From a virus: a DNA stretch of 24,666 bases. The position numbers and the translations under genes were made by a program. Numbering within the stretch: position 1 is the first letter of the stretch; the number at the start of each line of letters is the position of its first letter. The notes beneath the pieces are model-generated. The model was not told the origin of the DNA. It did no database searches and saw nothing but the letters and a program-made list of their open reading frames with translations. Below are positions 1 through 5,267 of this stretch, piece after piece. The stretch is from positions 1 to 24,666 of the IMG/VR virus record IMGVR_UViG_3300014501_000424, one strand, 5' to 3'.

Positions 1-2
1 GG

Positions 3-737
3 CTCCTCTTCGGCAAGCCGTTTCATAGCCCGGTCGACGATCTGCCCGATCCGCCGCTCGGTCCGCCGCTCGATGGCCGCAACGACGTTCTCGTTCTCGT
101 CGGAGGGGATTTCCGCGAGCACCATTGCGATCTGCGGCACATGATCCGTGTCATTGCCGCCTCGCGCCCCTTTCAGCTCGATTCGGCCGAGGACGAGCCG
201 TCTTCGCAGGCGCAAAACGCCGGCGCGACAGCAGCCCCAGCGGCCGATGCCGATTGGCCGCTGTTTCCGATGACGCGGCTGCGTCCGGAACAATTGATCG
301 GCTCGATTCTGCAGAGCACGTCGCTGCGTACGATCGATCAGCACTCGCATCTCTTCGTGCGCGCGAAGCGCTACTTCCAGGAAAACGAGTTCGTCAAGCA
401 GTATGGCGACCTGGGCGACAACGAGCTCGACGAGCGGTCGGGCACGATTGCGCAGGCCCTGTTGCGGATGAACGGCAAACTCGCCTCCGAAGCCCTCCGT
501 GCCGAAGGGATGAGCGCGACGAGCCGCATCGCCAGCTTTGCCGACACCGACGAAACGTGCCTCGAGACATGCTATCTCGTCGCCTTGACCCGCAGGCCGA
601 CACAAGCGGAGAACGACTATTTTCTGCCGCAGCTCGCCTCTGCCGCAAAGTCGGGGCGGAAGGACGCGCGCACCCAAGTCGTCGAAGACATCTTCTGGAG
701 CCTGTTCAACTCACCGGAGTTCTCATGGAAGCATTGA
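3..737 (+). CDS. DUF1549/DUF1553-type planctomycete protein, C-terminal part
   Basis: The reading frame is already open at the left edge, so only the C-terminal ~244 residues are present. The stretch DLRHMIRVIAASRPFQLDS matches the late part of DUF1553 (a basic residue followed by an IRVIAxSRPFxLDS-like segment). The end, with LTRRPTQAEN and WSLFNSPEF, matches the usual family ending in which a final ALLNSxEF-like motif precedes the stop. Such proteins are large, usually exported and occur in great numbers in Planctomycetes. They are commonly paired with a DUF1501 gene just downstream. Their biochemical role is not settled; a link to polysaccharide use is often suggested. High GC and codon use differ from everything after ~750, which marks this as host chromosome rather than phage. 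Confidence 0.85.
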   Translation, partial: LLFGKPFHSPVDDLPDPPLGPPLDGRNDVLVLVGGDFREHHCDLRHMIRVIAASRPFQLDSAEDEPSSQAQNAGATAAPAADADWPLFPMTRLRPEQLIGSILQSTSLRTIDQHSHLFVRAKRYFQENEFVKQYGDLGDNELDERSGTIAQALLRMNGKLASEALRAEGMSATSRIASFADTDETCLETCYLVALTRRPTQAENDYFLPQLASAAKSGRKDARTQVVEDIFWSLFNSPEFSWKH

Positions 738-784
738 GAAGGCCCGATTTCCCTGCCGTAAGTCCTTTCCCAGCAATCAGATAA
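725..784 (+). pseudogene. Possible interrupted start of the next host gene (DUF1501-like?) at the phage junction
   Basis: An ATG at 725 overlaps the end of the DUF1553 gene and opens a short frame that begins MEALRRPDFPAVS and stops after 19 residues. DUF1501 genes usually follow DUF1553 genes and start with a twin-arginine signal containing RRxFL, which the first ten residues resemble. The composition changes abruptly within this short frame. The simplest reading is that the phage integrated a few codons into this gene and left its first residues here, the rest lying beyond the far end of the element. This is inference: a 19-residue match is weak, and the other junction is not in the window. 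Confidence 0.35.
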
Positions 785-816
785 AACTTTCCACTTTTTT
801 CATCTTCCCCCGTCTT

Positions 817-879
817 GTTTGTGCAATTTTGCGGGTATTTGCGGTCATTTGCTCCCCGTTTGTGCAAGAGTTTGTGCAA
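817..879. repeat. Three direct copies of GTTTGTGCAA beside the junction
   Basis: Exact copies lie at 817-826, 858-867 and 870-879. Between the first two, TTTGC recurs at roughly ten-base spacing (about 828, 838 and 848). The cluster sits 60-130 bases inside the phage side of the host junction. Short direct repeats in that position are typical of integrase arm-binding sites, which is the favoured reading. Iterons or repressor sites are alternatives. No coding function is likely: the overlapping frames have no family features. Confidence 0.5.
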
Positions 880-964
880 AGGGAGCGGTAAGCCCGTCTG
901 TTCCACTAGCGAAGCGAAGCACGACGAGCCACCGCCCCCGCTCCCATCGTACCCGCCAAGCAAC

Positions 965-1010
965 AAAAAATCCCCTGCCACACTCCCTCTTGGGACACTG
1001 CGACAGGGGA
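965..1010 (-). terminator. Rho-independent terminator after the small membrane gene pair
   Basis: On the minus strand TCCCCTG (1010-1004) pairs with CAGGGGA (977-971). A further inner stem with a small bulge closes around the AAGA loop near 990, and a run of six T follows (970-965). It lies 21 bases past the stop of the minus-strand gene that ends at 1031, and so should end that transcript. Confidence 0.75.
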
Positions 1011-1030
1011 CGAGCCGCGACAGGGGCGGC

Positions 1031-1237
1031 TCACGGCTCTTGCGGTTCAGGGGGAGCAACAGGCACGACAGGGGCGACCCGCAATCCCGTCTTCCATTCG
1101 GGGCGACCATCGAACGACGTATCGTGAGTTTCTTGGAACGCTGGGACTTTGTGATTGTCCGACGAGGCGGAAAGCAACCACACCCCCAACAACGTCCCCA
1201 GTGGAATCACGAACAGCAGGAAGAACACCGCTCCCAT
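1031..1237 (-). CDS. Small single-span membrane protein (68 aa)
   Basis: From the ATG at 1237 the product is 68 residues. It opens with a strongly hydrophobic segment (roughly residues 2-22, GAVFFLLFVIPLGTLLGVWL) followed by a polar region and a proline-rich end (APPEPQEP). This predicts one membrane span with a short exported or cytoplasmic tail. GGAAGAG upstream of 1237 gives a fair ribosome site. A longer TTG start at 1297 would overlap the stop of the preceding gene but adds no recognisable features. It lies 56 bases after another small membrane gene and before a terminator, so the two are probably one transcript. Holin or spanin-like roles are possible because such pairs are common in phages, but no family signature was recognised. 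Confidence 0.55.
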   Translation of the reverse strand: MGAVFFLLFVIPLGTLLGVWLLSASSDNHKVPAFQETHDTSFDGRPEWKTGLRVAPVVPVAPPEPQEP

Positions 1238-1293
1238 TGATTGCTCTTCCCGATTCGTCCGCAACCCCCCAGCGATTGATTCTTGTAGTCGGC

Positions 1294-1476
1294 TCAATTT
1301 CTTTCCCTTTCTGATTTCCGAGCAACGAAGCGACGAACGACCGTAAAGCCGACGAGCGATCCACCGATCACAAGCGGCGACGATGCGGCCGTGAAATCGT
1401 CATGCGACACCCGCACGATGATTACGCCTAGAACAGTGGCCAGAAAAACGACGATCACAAAGGTTCGTTCTTTCAT
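1294..1476 (-). CDS. Tiny membrane protein with two hydrophobic segments (60 aa)
   Basis: The start ATG at 1476 follows GGAG with eight-base spacing, which decides it over the longer upstream frame. The product is 60 residues with a hydrophobic segment at about 6-22 (FVIVVFLATVLGVIIV) and a weaker one at about 33-50 (SPLVIGGSLVGFTVV), ending in a basic tail (RRFVARKSERERN). This fits a two-span inner membrane protein. A promoter-like TTGACA motif lies about 77 bases upstream, just after the terminator of the preceding genes, so this pair may be transcribed separately. Small two-span phage proteins are often holins, but that is only a possibility here. Not recognised as a named family. Confidence 0.55.
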   Translation of the reverse strand: MKERTFVIVVFLATVLGVIIVRVSHDDFTAASSPLVIGGSLVGFTVVRRFVARKSERERN

Positions 1477-1529
1477 CGTTCCCACTCCGTTCGGGATGCA
1501 AACAGGGACGAATTGCCCCCAACAATTTG

Positions 1530-1558
1530 AGCGCGCCAAAGTTTCCCCCCCTTGTCAA
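1530..1558 (-). promoter_or_regulatory. Promoter-like motif TTGACA-N15-GGCGCGCT
   Basis: On the minus strand a perfect TTGACA (1558-1553) is followed after exactly 15 bases by GGCGCGCT (1537-1530), about 54 bases before the start codon of the two-span membrane gene. The same arrangement occurs upstream of csrA at 3250-3278. TTGACA fits a -35 box, but the second element is not a normal -10 box. It may be a phage-specific promoter or an operator. Confidence 0.45.
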
Positions 1559-1616
1559 TGCCCGAACCGCAATTCCGCCAAGATTGCGACAAATGCACGG
1601 AAAACCCCTACCAATG

Positions 1617-1646
1617 AAAAAACACCCCTGAAACTCTCCAGGGGTG
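1617..1646 (-). terminator. Rho-independent terminator after the csrA-led gene group
   Basis: On the minus strand CACCCCTG (1646-1639) pairs perfectly with CAGGGGTG (1630-1623) around an eight-base loop and is followed by six T (1622-1617). It sits 30 bases past the stop of the gene ending at 1677, closing the transcript that starts with csrA. Confidence 0.85.
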
Positions 1647-1676
1647 CCTACAACGCATCGGAGCGAAGGGGTGTCT

Positions 1677-2090
1677 CTATCCCTTGAACAGTTTGGCAAT
1701 CGCTCCTGCCTCGTCCAGTGCTTCCTTGAACTCATCCACCGAACCGCACTCCCCGATCGCGTCGGCCAGTGCCTTCGCGTCGTCGTAGTTGCCACCGAAC
1801 TTGTCTTGGACGAGGGCAATCGCCGCTTTGATCTTGGTAGGCGTCAATCCGTTGGATTCCACCTTGCCTTTCTTCGGCGGTTTCTCGCCCGCGACTACGT
1901 AACGAAGTTCAATCTTCGCCCTGTTGACGGACGGGCCGGCGGGGGCCGTTGTCCATGTCCAATCAGGATCGGCTTTAATGTCTGCGTACTTTGCTTCCCT
2001 GTTCTTTCTAAGGACTTTCAGGATAACGGCGTATTTTGCTGCGTTGTCGTCGCCCGCCACTGGGGGAACTCCCTTTGGTTTTTTTACCAC
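1677..2090 (-). CDS. Helical protein, possible DNA-binding paralogue A (137 aa)
   Basis: The chosen start is GTG at 2090, after AAAGGG, giving a 137-residue protein beginning MVKKPKG. The longer frame to 2204 adds an unconserved stretch. The N-terminal half (about residues 18-55) holds AVILKVLRKNREAKYADIKA, which looks like the first helices of a helix-turn-helix or winged-helix unit. A lysine-rich linker follows, then a C-terminal helical region (about 85-135) ending in VDEFKEALDEAGAIAKLF. The same layout appears in the gene just upstream (2132-2569), from which it is 41 bases away. Planctomycete genomes carry many small proteins of this general design, where the N-terminal part is thought to recognise DNA. 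A regulatory role is inferred from that and from its place in the left arm. No exact family is claimed. Confidence 0.6.
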   Translation of the reverse strand: MVKKPKGVPPVAGDDNAAKYAVILKVLRKNREAKYADIKADPDWTWTTAPAGPSVNRAKIELRYVVAGEKPPKKGKVESNGLTPTKIKAAIALVQDKFGGNYDDAKALADAIGECGSVDEFKEALDEAGAIAKLFKG

Positions 2091-2131
2091 GATGAAACAC
2101 CCTTTCCGTTGGGTTTGAGGATTGAACAGGT

Positions 2132-2569
2132 TTAGGACAAGAGTTTTTCGAGCGATTCGCCATACTGTTGAACTAAGGCAAGTGCCTTTTTGTAGCCGCC
2201 GCAAGAGACGATAAACGACATTACAAGTGCCGCTTGGCTTGCGACACCCTTTGCCCCCTCGTCAGCGTCGACCGCTTCGAGGATCAACTCGGACAATCCA
2301 TCGTCGGCGGGGGTGTGCGAATCAGGAACACCCGTAAGACCGTGCTTGTTCGTATTTGGCAATTTGCCCCTTCCATTCTCGACGGGAGTGATTCCCAATT
2401 CTTTGCGGACACGACCGAGCAATACGCCACCGACCTTTTCCCGCTTCCCAAACACCTTGATCCACTGGGGCGATTCTTGTACGTCCGATGATCTTGCGTC
2501 TGGAACCGCTTTAAGCACTTGACGAATGATTTCCCGTTTCTGTTCGATTTTTTCGCGGAGCATCATCAT
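2132..2569 (-). CDS. Helical protein, possible DNA-binding paralogue B (145 aa)
   Basis: Three ATG codons in a row (2569, 2566, 2563) follow AAAAGGG; any could be used, and the first is taken here. The longer frame to 2623 lacks support. Residues ~8-30 (EKIEQKREIIRQVLKAVPDA) and the following DVQESPQW parallel ILKVLRKNREAKYADIKADPDW of the neighbouring 1677-2090 gene. The C-terminal VSCGGYKKALALVQQYGESL parallels that protein's end. The middle has a polar linker (HTPADDG). Two paralogues in tandem suggest duplication followed by divergence. Its ribosome site lies inside a repeated leader box that also precedes csrA, so the two may be controlled together at translation. A DNA-binding regulator is the favoured but unproven reading. 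Confidence 0.6.
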   Translation of the reverse strand: MMMLREKIEQKREIIRQVLKAVPDARSSDVQESPQWIKVFGKREKVGGVLLGRVRKELGITPVENGRGKLPNTNKHGLTGVPDSHTPADDGLSELILEAVDADEGAKGVASQAALVMSFIVSCGGYKKALALVQQYGESLEKLLS

Positions 2570-2573
2570 AAAA

Positions 2574-2590
2574 CCCTTTTCGCTAGTGGA
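2574..2590 (-). promoter_or_regulatory. Leader box TCCACTAGCGAAAAGGG over a ribosome site
   Basis: Read on the minus strand, this box ends in the AAAAGGG that serves as ribosome site for the gene starting at 2569. A near-identical box (TCCACTAGCGAAAGGG) covers the csrA ribosome site at 3215-3230. A partial copy, TTCCACTAGCGAAG, lies in plus orientation at 901-914 near the junction. Conservation extends well beyond the ribosome-binding purines, which suggests a protein or RNA target. Confidence 0.5.
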
Positions 2591-2633
2591 GAGAACAAAG
2601 AACAAAGCACAATCTACCGACACCCCTACCCGA

Positions 2634-2846
2634 TTACAAGCGACCGCTAATCAAGAGGGAAACAAGCAACCATAGGAACAGGCAAAGTACAGCGATTATC
2701 ACCTTCATTGCTAGAAGGTCTTTCCGATGCTCACGCCGTTCCTTTCGGAGTTTCCCGATACGACGAGCCATTTGAGCAAGCATCGACCATACCGCCTTTT
2801 GCCGTTCGGCCGTCATGCGTGCCGCAAGAGCGAAGACCTTTTTCAT
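2634..2846 (-). CDS. Small basic tail-anchored membrane protein (70 aa)
   Basis: The ATG at 2846 overlaps the csrA stop in an ATGA junction, so translation is probably coupled to csrA. GAAGG just upstream also serves as ribosome site. The 70-residue product is strongly basic and helical up to about residue 47 (KLRKERREHRKDLLAMK) and ends with one hydrophobic segment (about 48-66, VIIAVLCLFLWLLVSLLI). This predicts a tail-anchored protein with its basic part in the cytoplasm, where it could touch nucleic acid or acidic proteins. No family was recognised. The tight coupling with csrA is the only functional hint. Confidence 0.6.
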   Translation of the reverse strand: MKKVFALAARMTAERQKAVWSMLAQMARRIGKLRKERREHRKDLLAMKVIIAVLCLFLWLLVSLLISGRL

Positions 2847-3205
2847 GGCAACGCCTTCACGTCTGCCGAGACCGATAGATGGCAAACCACAGGCGGATGA
2901 ATTGGTGGGCTGGAATTGACGAACACAGGCGGATGATGAGGCAAGCATTTCTTGCGATTGGGAAGAAACCAACGCCAGATAATCCGCATCCCTTTCCCAT
3001 CGTCCGCTATCTCTTCCACGTCCGATTCCCGCTCTTCATCGGTCTCCGCTCTTCCATCGTCCTTAATCTCCGCACGTAAGACCTTGACGTGAAACGGGCA
3101 GTTTATCCCTAACGTCGCCCGATTGCCCGACACCTTCAACACCTTCACGGTTACCGTCTGCCCGATCGTCAATGATTCGCCTACCCTTCGACTGAGAACA
3201 AGCAT
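2843..3205 (-). CDS. csrA: Phage-borne CsrA-family RNA-binding regulator with long C-terminal tail
   Basis: Residues 1-50 are a clear CsrA domain: MLVLSRRVGESLTIG opens it, GNRATLGI forms the central strand and VKVLRAEI closes it. The residues that bind GGA-containing RNA hairpins in known CsrA proteins (Leu4, Val40, Arg44, Glu46, Ile47) are all present. CsrA dimers bind GGA motifs in mRNA leaders and usually block ribosome access or change mRNA stability. The start ATG at 3205 follows AGGGAG with seven-base spacing. The protein is 120 residues, about twice the usual 60-70. Residues ~51-80 are acidic and polar and the last ~35 are rich in proline, histidine and hydrophobics (HHPPV and HPPVV), encoded partly by a 13-base direct repeat. 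It leads a minus-strand group that ends at the terminator at 1617. Its own leader carries GGGAG in a repeated box, so autoregulation is plausible. Confidence 0.9.
   Translation of the reverse strand: MLVLSRRVGESLTIGQTVTVKVLKVSGNRATLGINCPFHVKVLRAEIKDDGRAETDEERESDVEEIADDGKGMRIIWRWFLPNRKKCLPHHPPVFVNSSPPIHPPVVCHLSVSADVKALP
2888..2936. repeat. 13-base direct repeat CACAGGCGGATGA in the csrA tail
   Basis: Exact copies lie at 2888-2900 and 2924-2936, 36 bases apart and therefore in the same frame. On the minus strand they encode the repeated HPPV in the C-terminal tail of the CsrA protein. This suggests that the tail grew partly by a short duplication. Confidence 0.8.
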
Positions 3206-3214
3206 TTCTAAACT

Positions 3215-3230
3215 CCCTTTCGCTAGTGGA
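3215..3230 (-). promoter_or_regulatory. Leader box TCCACTAGCGAAAGGG over the csrA ribosome site
   Basis: On the minus strand the box runs into AGGGAG, the csrA ribosome site, seven bases from the ATG. It contains GGGAG, which includes the GGA core that CsrA proteins bind, so the product could repress its own translation. The same box, with one A inserted, lies before the gene starting at 2569. Confidence 0.5.
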
Positions 3231-3249
3231 ATGAACCTTCCAGCGATTA

Positions 3250-3278
3250 AGGGCGCCATCGTGTCGCCGAATTGTCAA
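3250..3278 (-). promoter_or_regulatory. Promoter-like motif TTGACA-N15-GGCGCCCT before csrA
   Basis: On the minus strand a perfect TTGACA (3278-3273) is followed after exactly 15 bases by GGCGCCCT (3257-3250), 45 bases before the csrA start. It shares spacing and second element with the copy at 1530-1558, differing at one base in the second box. It probably drives the csrA-led transcript or binds its regulator. Confidence 0.45.
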
Positions 3279-3386
3279 GGGTAATCCACCACAATTCCCC
3301 CGCACTCGGTAGAAGTCCTATCATGCGAGAACCCGCTATTCGCCATGATGAGCCGTTGGAAAGGCACCCCATAATACAGACAAAGA

Positions 3387-3406
3387 TTGCCTCATCTTGC
3401 CTCATC
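3387..3406. repeat. Tandem ten-base repeat TTGCCTCATC x2
   Basis: TTGCCTCATC occurs twice head to tail in the non-coding stretch upstream of csrA. It could be a pair of operator half-sites on one DNA face; its function is unknown. Confidence 0.7.
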
Positions 3407-3875
3407 TAGTCGGCTCTAAGTGGGGCAGAAACTCTGCCGGCTTTCGGCCCTTCCCGCCTACCTTCGGATGCAGTGGAGTTGTGCTGTTCTTTGTGCAAGG
3501 GAACGTGAGCAAACCCCTATTTCCATAGTGTCACACGCATTGCGTCTATCTCTCCGTAGTCCTGATAGGACTATCAAGCCACTTTCCCCGCCCTATTCCT
3601 GCCGTCCCTTGCTCCTACCCGCACCCCCCGCTCCGTCGCATATACGCCCCGTAGGACGCATCCAAGCGGTAGAAGGCACGAATACTGCCCCTCGTCGCCC
3701 CCGTATTGTCTGCGATTATCCTGATTATCCAGGGGCGAAGGCAGAAGGGGTGCGAGTGCGTAGCGGGCAAAGGGCAAAAAAAGTCCGACCCCCACCCCCC
3801 CTACCGCGACTGTCCCCTTTCTCTAATTCCAAGAAAATGATTTCGTAATTGGTAATGGTCTTACTCTTATATGTT

Positions 3876-4382
3876 ATGGAAACTTACCAAGACAGATACT
3901 CAATAGGCGACAAGTTCAATCGGCTTACTCTTCAAGAGATATTACCCAATAACAGATGCGAAAGTGTTTGCGAGTGCGGCACCATCAAACACTTTCGCAC
4001 TTCTAGCGTCATACATGGAGAAACTAAATCTTGTGGTTGCCTCCGGAATGAACTGGTAGCAGAAATCAATCGAAAAGGTATCAGGGGAAAAGGCAATAGA
4101 AAGCATGGCAAGAAAGGTACTCGCATATACATCACTTGGAAGGCAATGAAACAGCGGTGCTATAACGAACGGTGCAAGTCATATCCACATTACGGAGGAA
4201 GAGGTATCAAGGTATGCGACCGCTGGCAGGACTTTGCGAACTTCTACGCCGATATGGGCGACAAGCCGGAAGGTCTATCTATTGACCGAATAAATAATGA
4301 CGGGCACTACTCGCCAGATAACTGCCGATGGGCGACACGTAAGGAGCAAAATCGCAATCAACAAAGGCACCGCCAACATTGA
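3876..4382 (+). CDS. HNH-like phage protein with N-terminal zinc-ribbon-like domain
   Basis: From the ATG at 3876 the product is 168 residues. Residues 8-56 resemble the short domain that begins GDKFNRLTL and holds paired cysteines (CECG at 32-35, SCGC at 52-55), probably binding zinc. Residues ~85-162 carry the phage-common block with YGGRGIKVCDRW, SIDRINNDG and NCRWA, usually annotated as an HNH-type or homing endonuclease-like domain. Such proteins are mobile in phages and may cut or bind DNA. No good ribosome site is seen; TTG at 3849 and ATG at 3855 are alternative starts. It follows the long non-coding stretch and precedes the methyltransferase. A relative on the other strand lies at 15008-15604. 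Activity as a nuclease is inferred, not shown. Confidence 0.75.
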   Translation: METYQDRYSIGDKFNRLTLQEILPNNRCESVCECGTIKHFRTSSVIHGETKSCGCLRNELVAEINRKGIRGKGNRKHGKKGTRIYITWKAMKQRCYNERCKSYPHYGGRGIKVCDRWQDFANFYADMGDKPEGLSIDRINNDGHYSPDNCRWATRKEQNRNQQRHRQH

Positions 4383-4457
4383 ACCCCCTTTGATTCCCGT
4401 CGAGTAGGTGTCCCCCCCCTTTCCCCAAAAAAAGAACCTTAGCACTCTACCTAATGA

Positions 4458-5264
4458 GTGGAAGCCAACCTGATCAAGTGCTGCGATTGTGTCGAGGGGA
4501 TGAAGTCCCTGCCCGACAACTCGATACCTTTGACGGTGACAAGTCCCCCCTACGATAGCATCCGAGATTACGACGGCTACTCTTTTGACTTTCCCGCTAT
4601 TGCCGAGCAACTGTATCGCATAACGAAACTCGGTGGCGTTGTCGTTTGGGTAGTCGCCGATGGAACTATCAAGGGAAGTGAGAGCGGAACGAGTTTCAGG
4701 CAAGCACTCGGCTTCCTAGATATTGGCTTTCGGCTACACGATACGATGATTTATCAAAAGGCAAATCCCCAACCGAACAACGCTCGACGCTATGAACCGT
4801 CCTTTGAGTTTATGTTTGTATTGAGCAAGGGGAAGCCGACGACGTTCAACCCGCTTCTACTGCCTTGCAAGATGGCCGGCAGGATAAATGCCGGAACTAG
4901 AAGACACGATCCCAAAGGCGTACTAGAAGCGAAGGACGGCAACGGCAAGCCATATAAACCCACTAAGCCCAGGCCGAATATATGGACTTATGCCGTTGGT
5001 TCGTTCTTTCATCGTTCCGATCCCCTTTGCAAACTTCATCCAGCGACGTTCCCCCTTGAACTCGCCAAAGACCATATAAGTTCGTGGAGCAACGAGGGCG
5101 ATTTGATACTTGACCCGATGGTAGGAAGCGGTCAAACCGCCATAGCCGCTATGCAACTCGGCAGGAAGTATATCGGGTTTGATTGCTCGCAAGAGTATTG
5201 CGACCTAGCACAGAAGCGATTGGAGTGGTATCGGGAGAAAAAAGACCTTCACCCGCCTAGATAG
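4458..5264 (+). CDS. Orphan DNA methyltransferase (beta class, N4-cytosine or N6-adenine)
   Basis: The catalytic motif TSPPY (residues 28-32, followed by DSIRDY) comes first. The AdoMet-binding motif DPMVGSGQT (219-227) with the following YIGFDCSQEY is near the C-terminus. That order defines the beta class. SPPY, rather than DPPY or NPPY, favours N4-cytosine methylation. The length of 268 residues is usual for phage enzymes. The GTG at 4458 is the likely start since no better in-frame start exists; its ribosome site is poor. No restriction endonuclease is adjacent, so it is an orphan, probably shielding phage DNA from host restriction or marking DNA for regulation. It sits between the HNH-like gene and the virion genes, with only three bases to the next start. 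Confidence 0.9.
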   Translation: MEANLIKCCDCVEGMKSLPDNSIPLTVTSPPYDSIRDYDGYSFDFPAIAEQLYRITKLGGVVVWVVADGTIKGSESGTSFRQALGFLDIGFRLHDTMIYQKANPQPNNARRYEPSFEFMFVLSKGKPTTFNPLLLPCKMAGRINAGTRRHDPKGVLEAKDGNGKPYKPTKPRPNIWTYAVGSFFHRSDPLCKLHPATFPLELAKDHISSWSNEGDLILDPMVGSGQTAIAAMQLGRKYIGFDCSQEYCDLAQKRLEWYREKKDLHPPR

Positions 5265-5267
5265 TTT

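Larger units (their letters stand above)
3206..3875. other. Long stretch without a convincing gene, between divergent genes
   Basis: About 670 bases separate the csrA start and the next plus-strand gene. The open frames here (one of 142 codons on plus) have low-complexity, arginine/proline-rich translations and no family features, and are judged not to be genes. Visible structures are the csrA promoter-like motif (3250-3278), a tandem ten-base repeat (3387-3406), a dyad TAGTCC-TGATA-GGACTA (3558-3574) and GATTATCC twice at 3714-3721 and 3723-3730. The region could hold divergent promoters and operators, or decayed sequence. Nothing tRNA-like was seen. Confidence 0.6.

Noticed and set aside
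815-1240. Plus-strand open frame of 141 codons near the junction
   Set aside because: It crosses the integrase-arm-like repeats, a minus-strand terminator and the antisense membrane gene; its translation is low in complexity and has no ribosome site.
3420-3848. Plus-strand open frame of 142 codons in the long non-coding stretch
   Set aside because: Arginine, proline and serine dominate in a pattern expected of chance frames, with no domain and no ribosome site.
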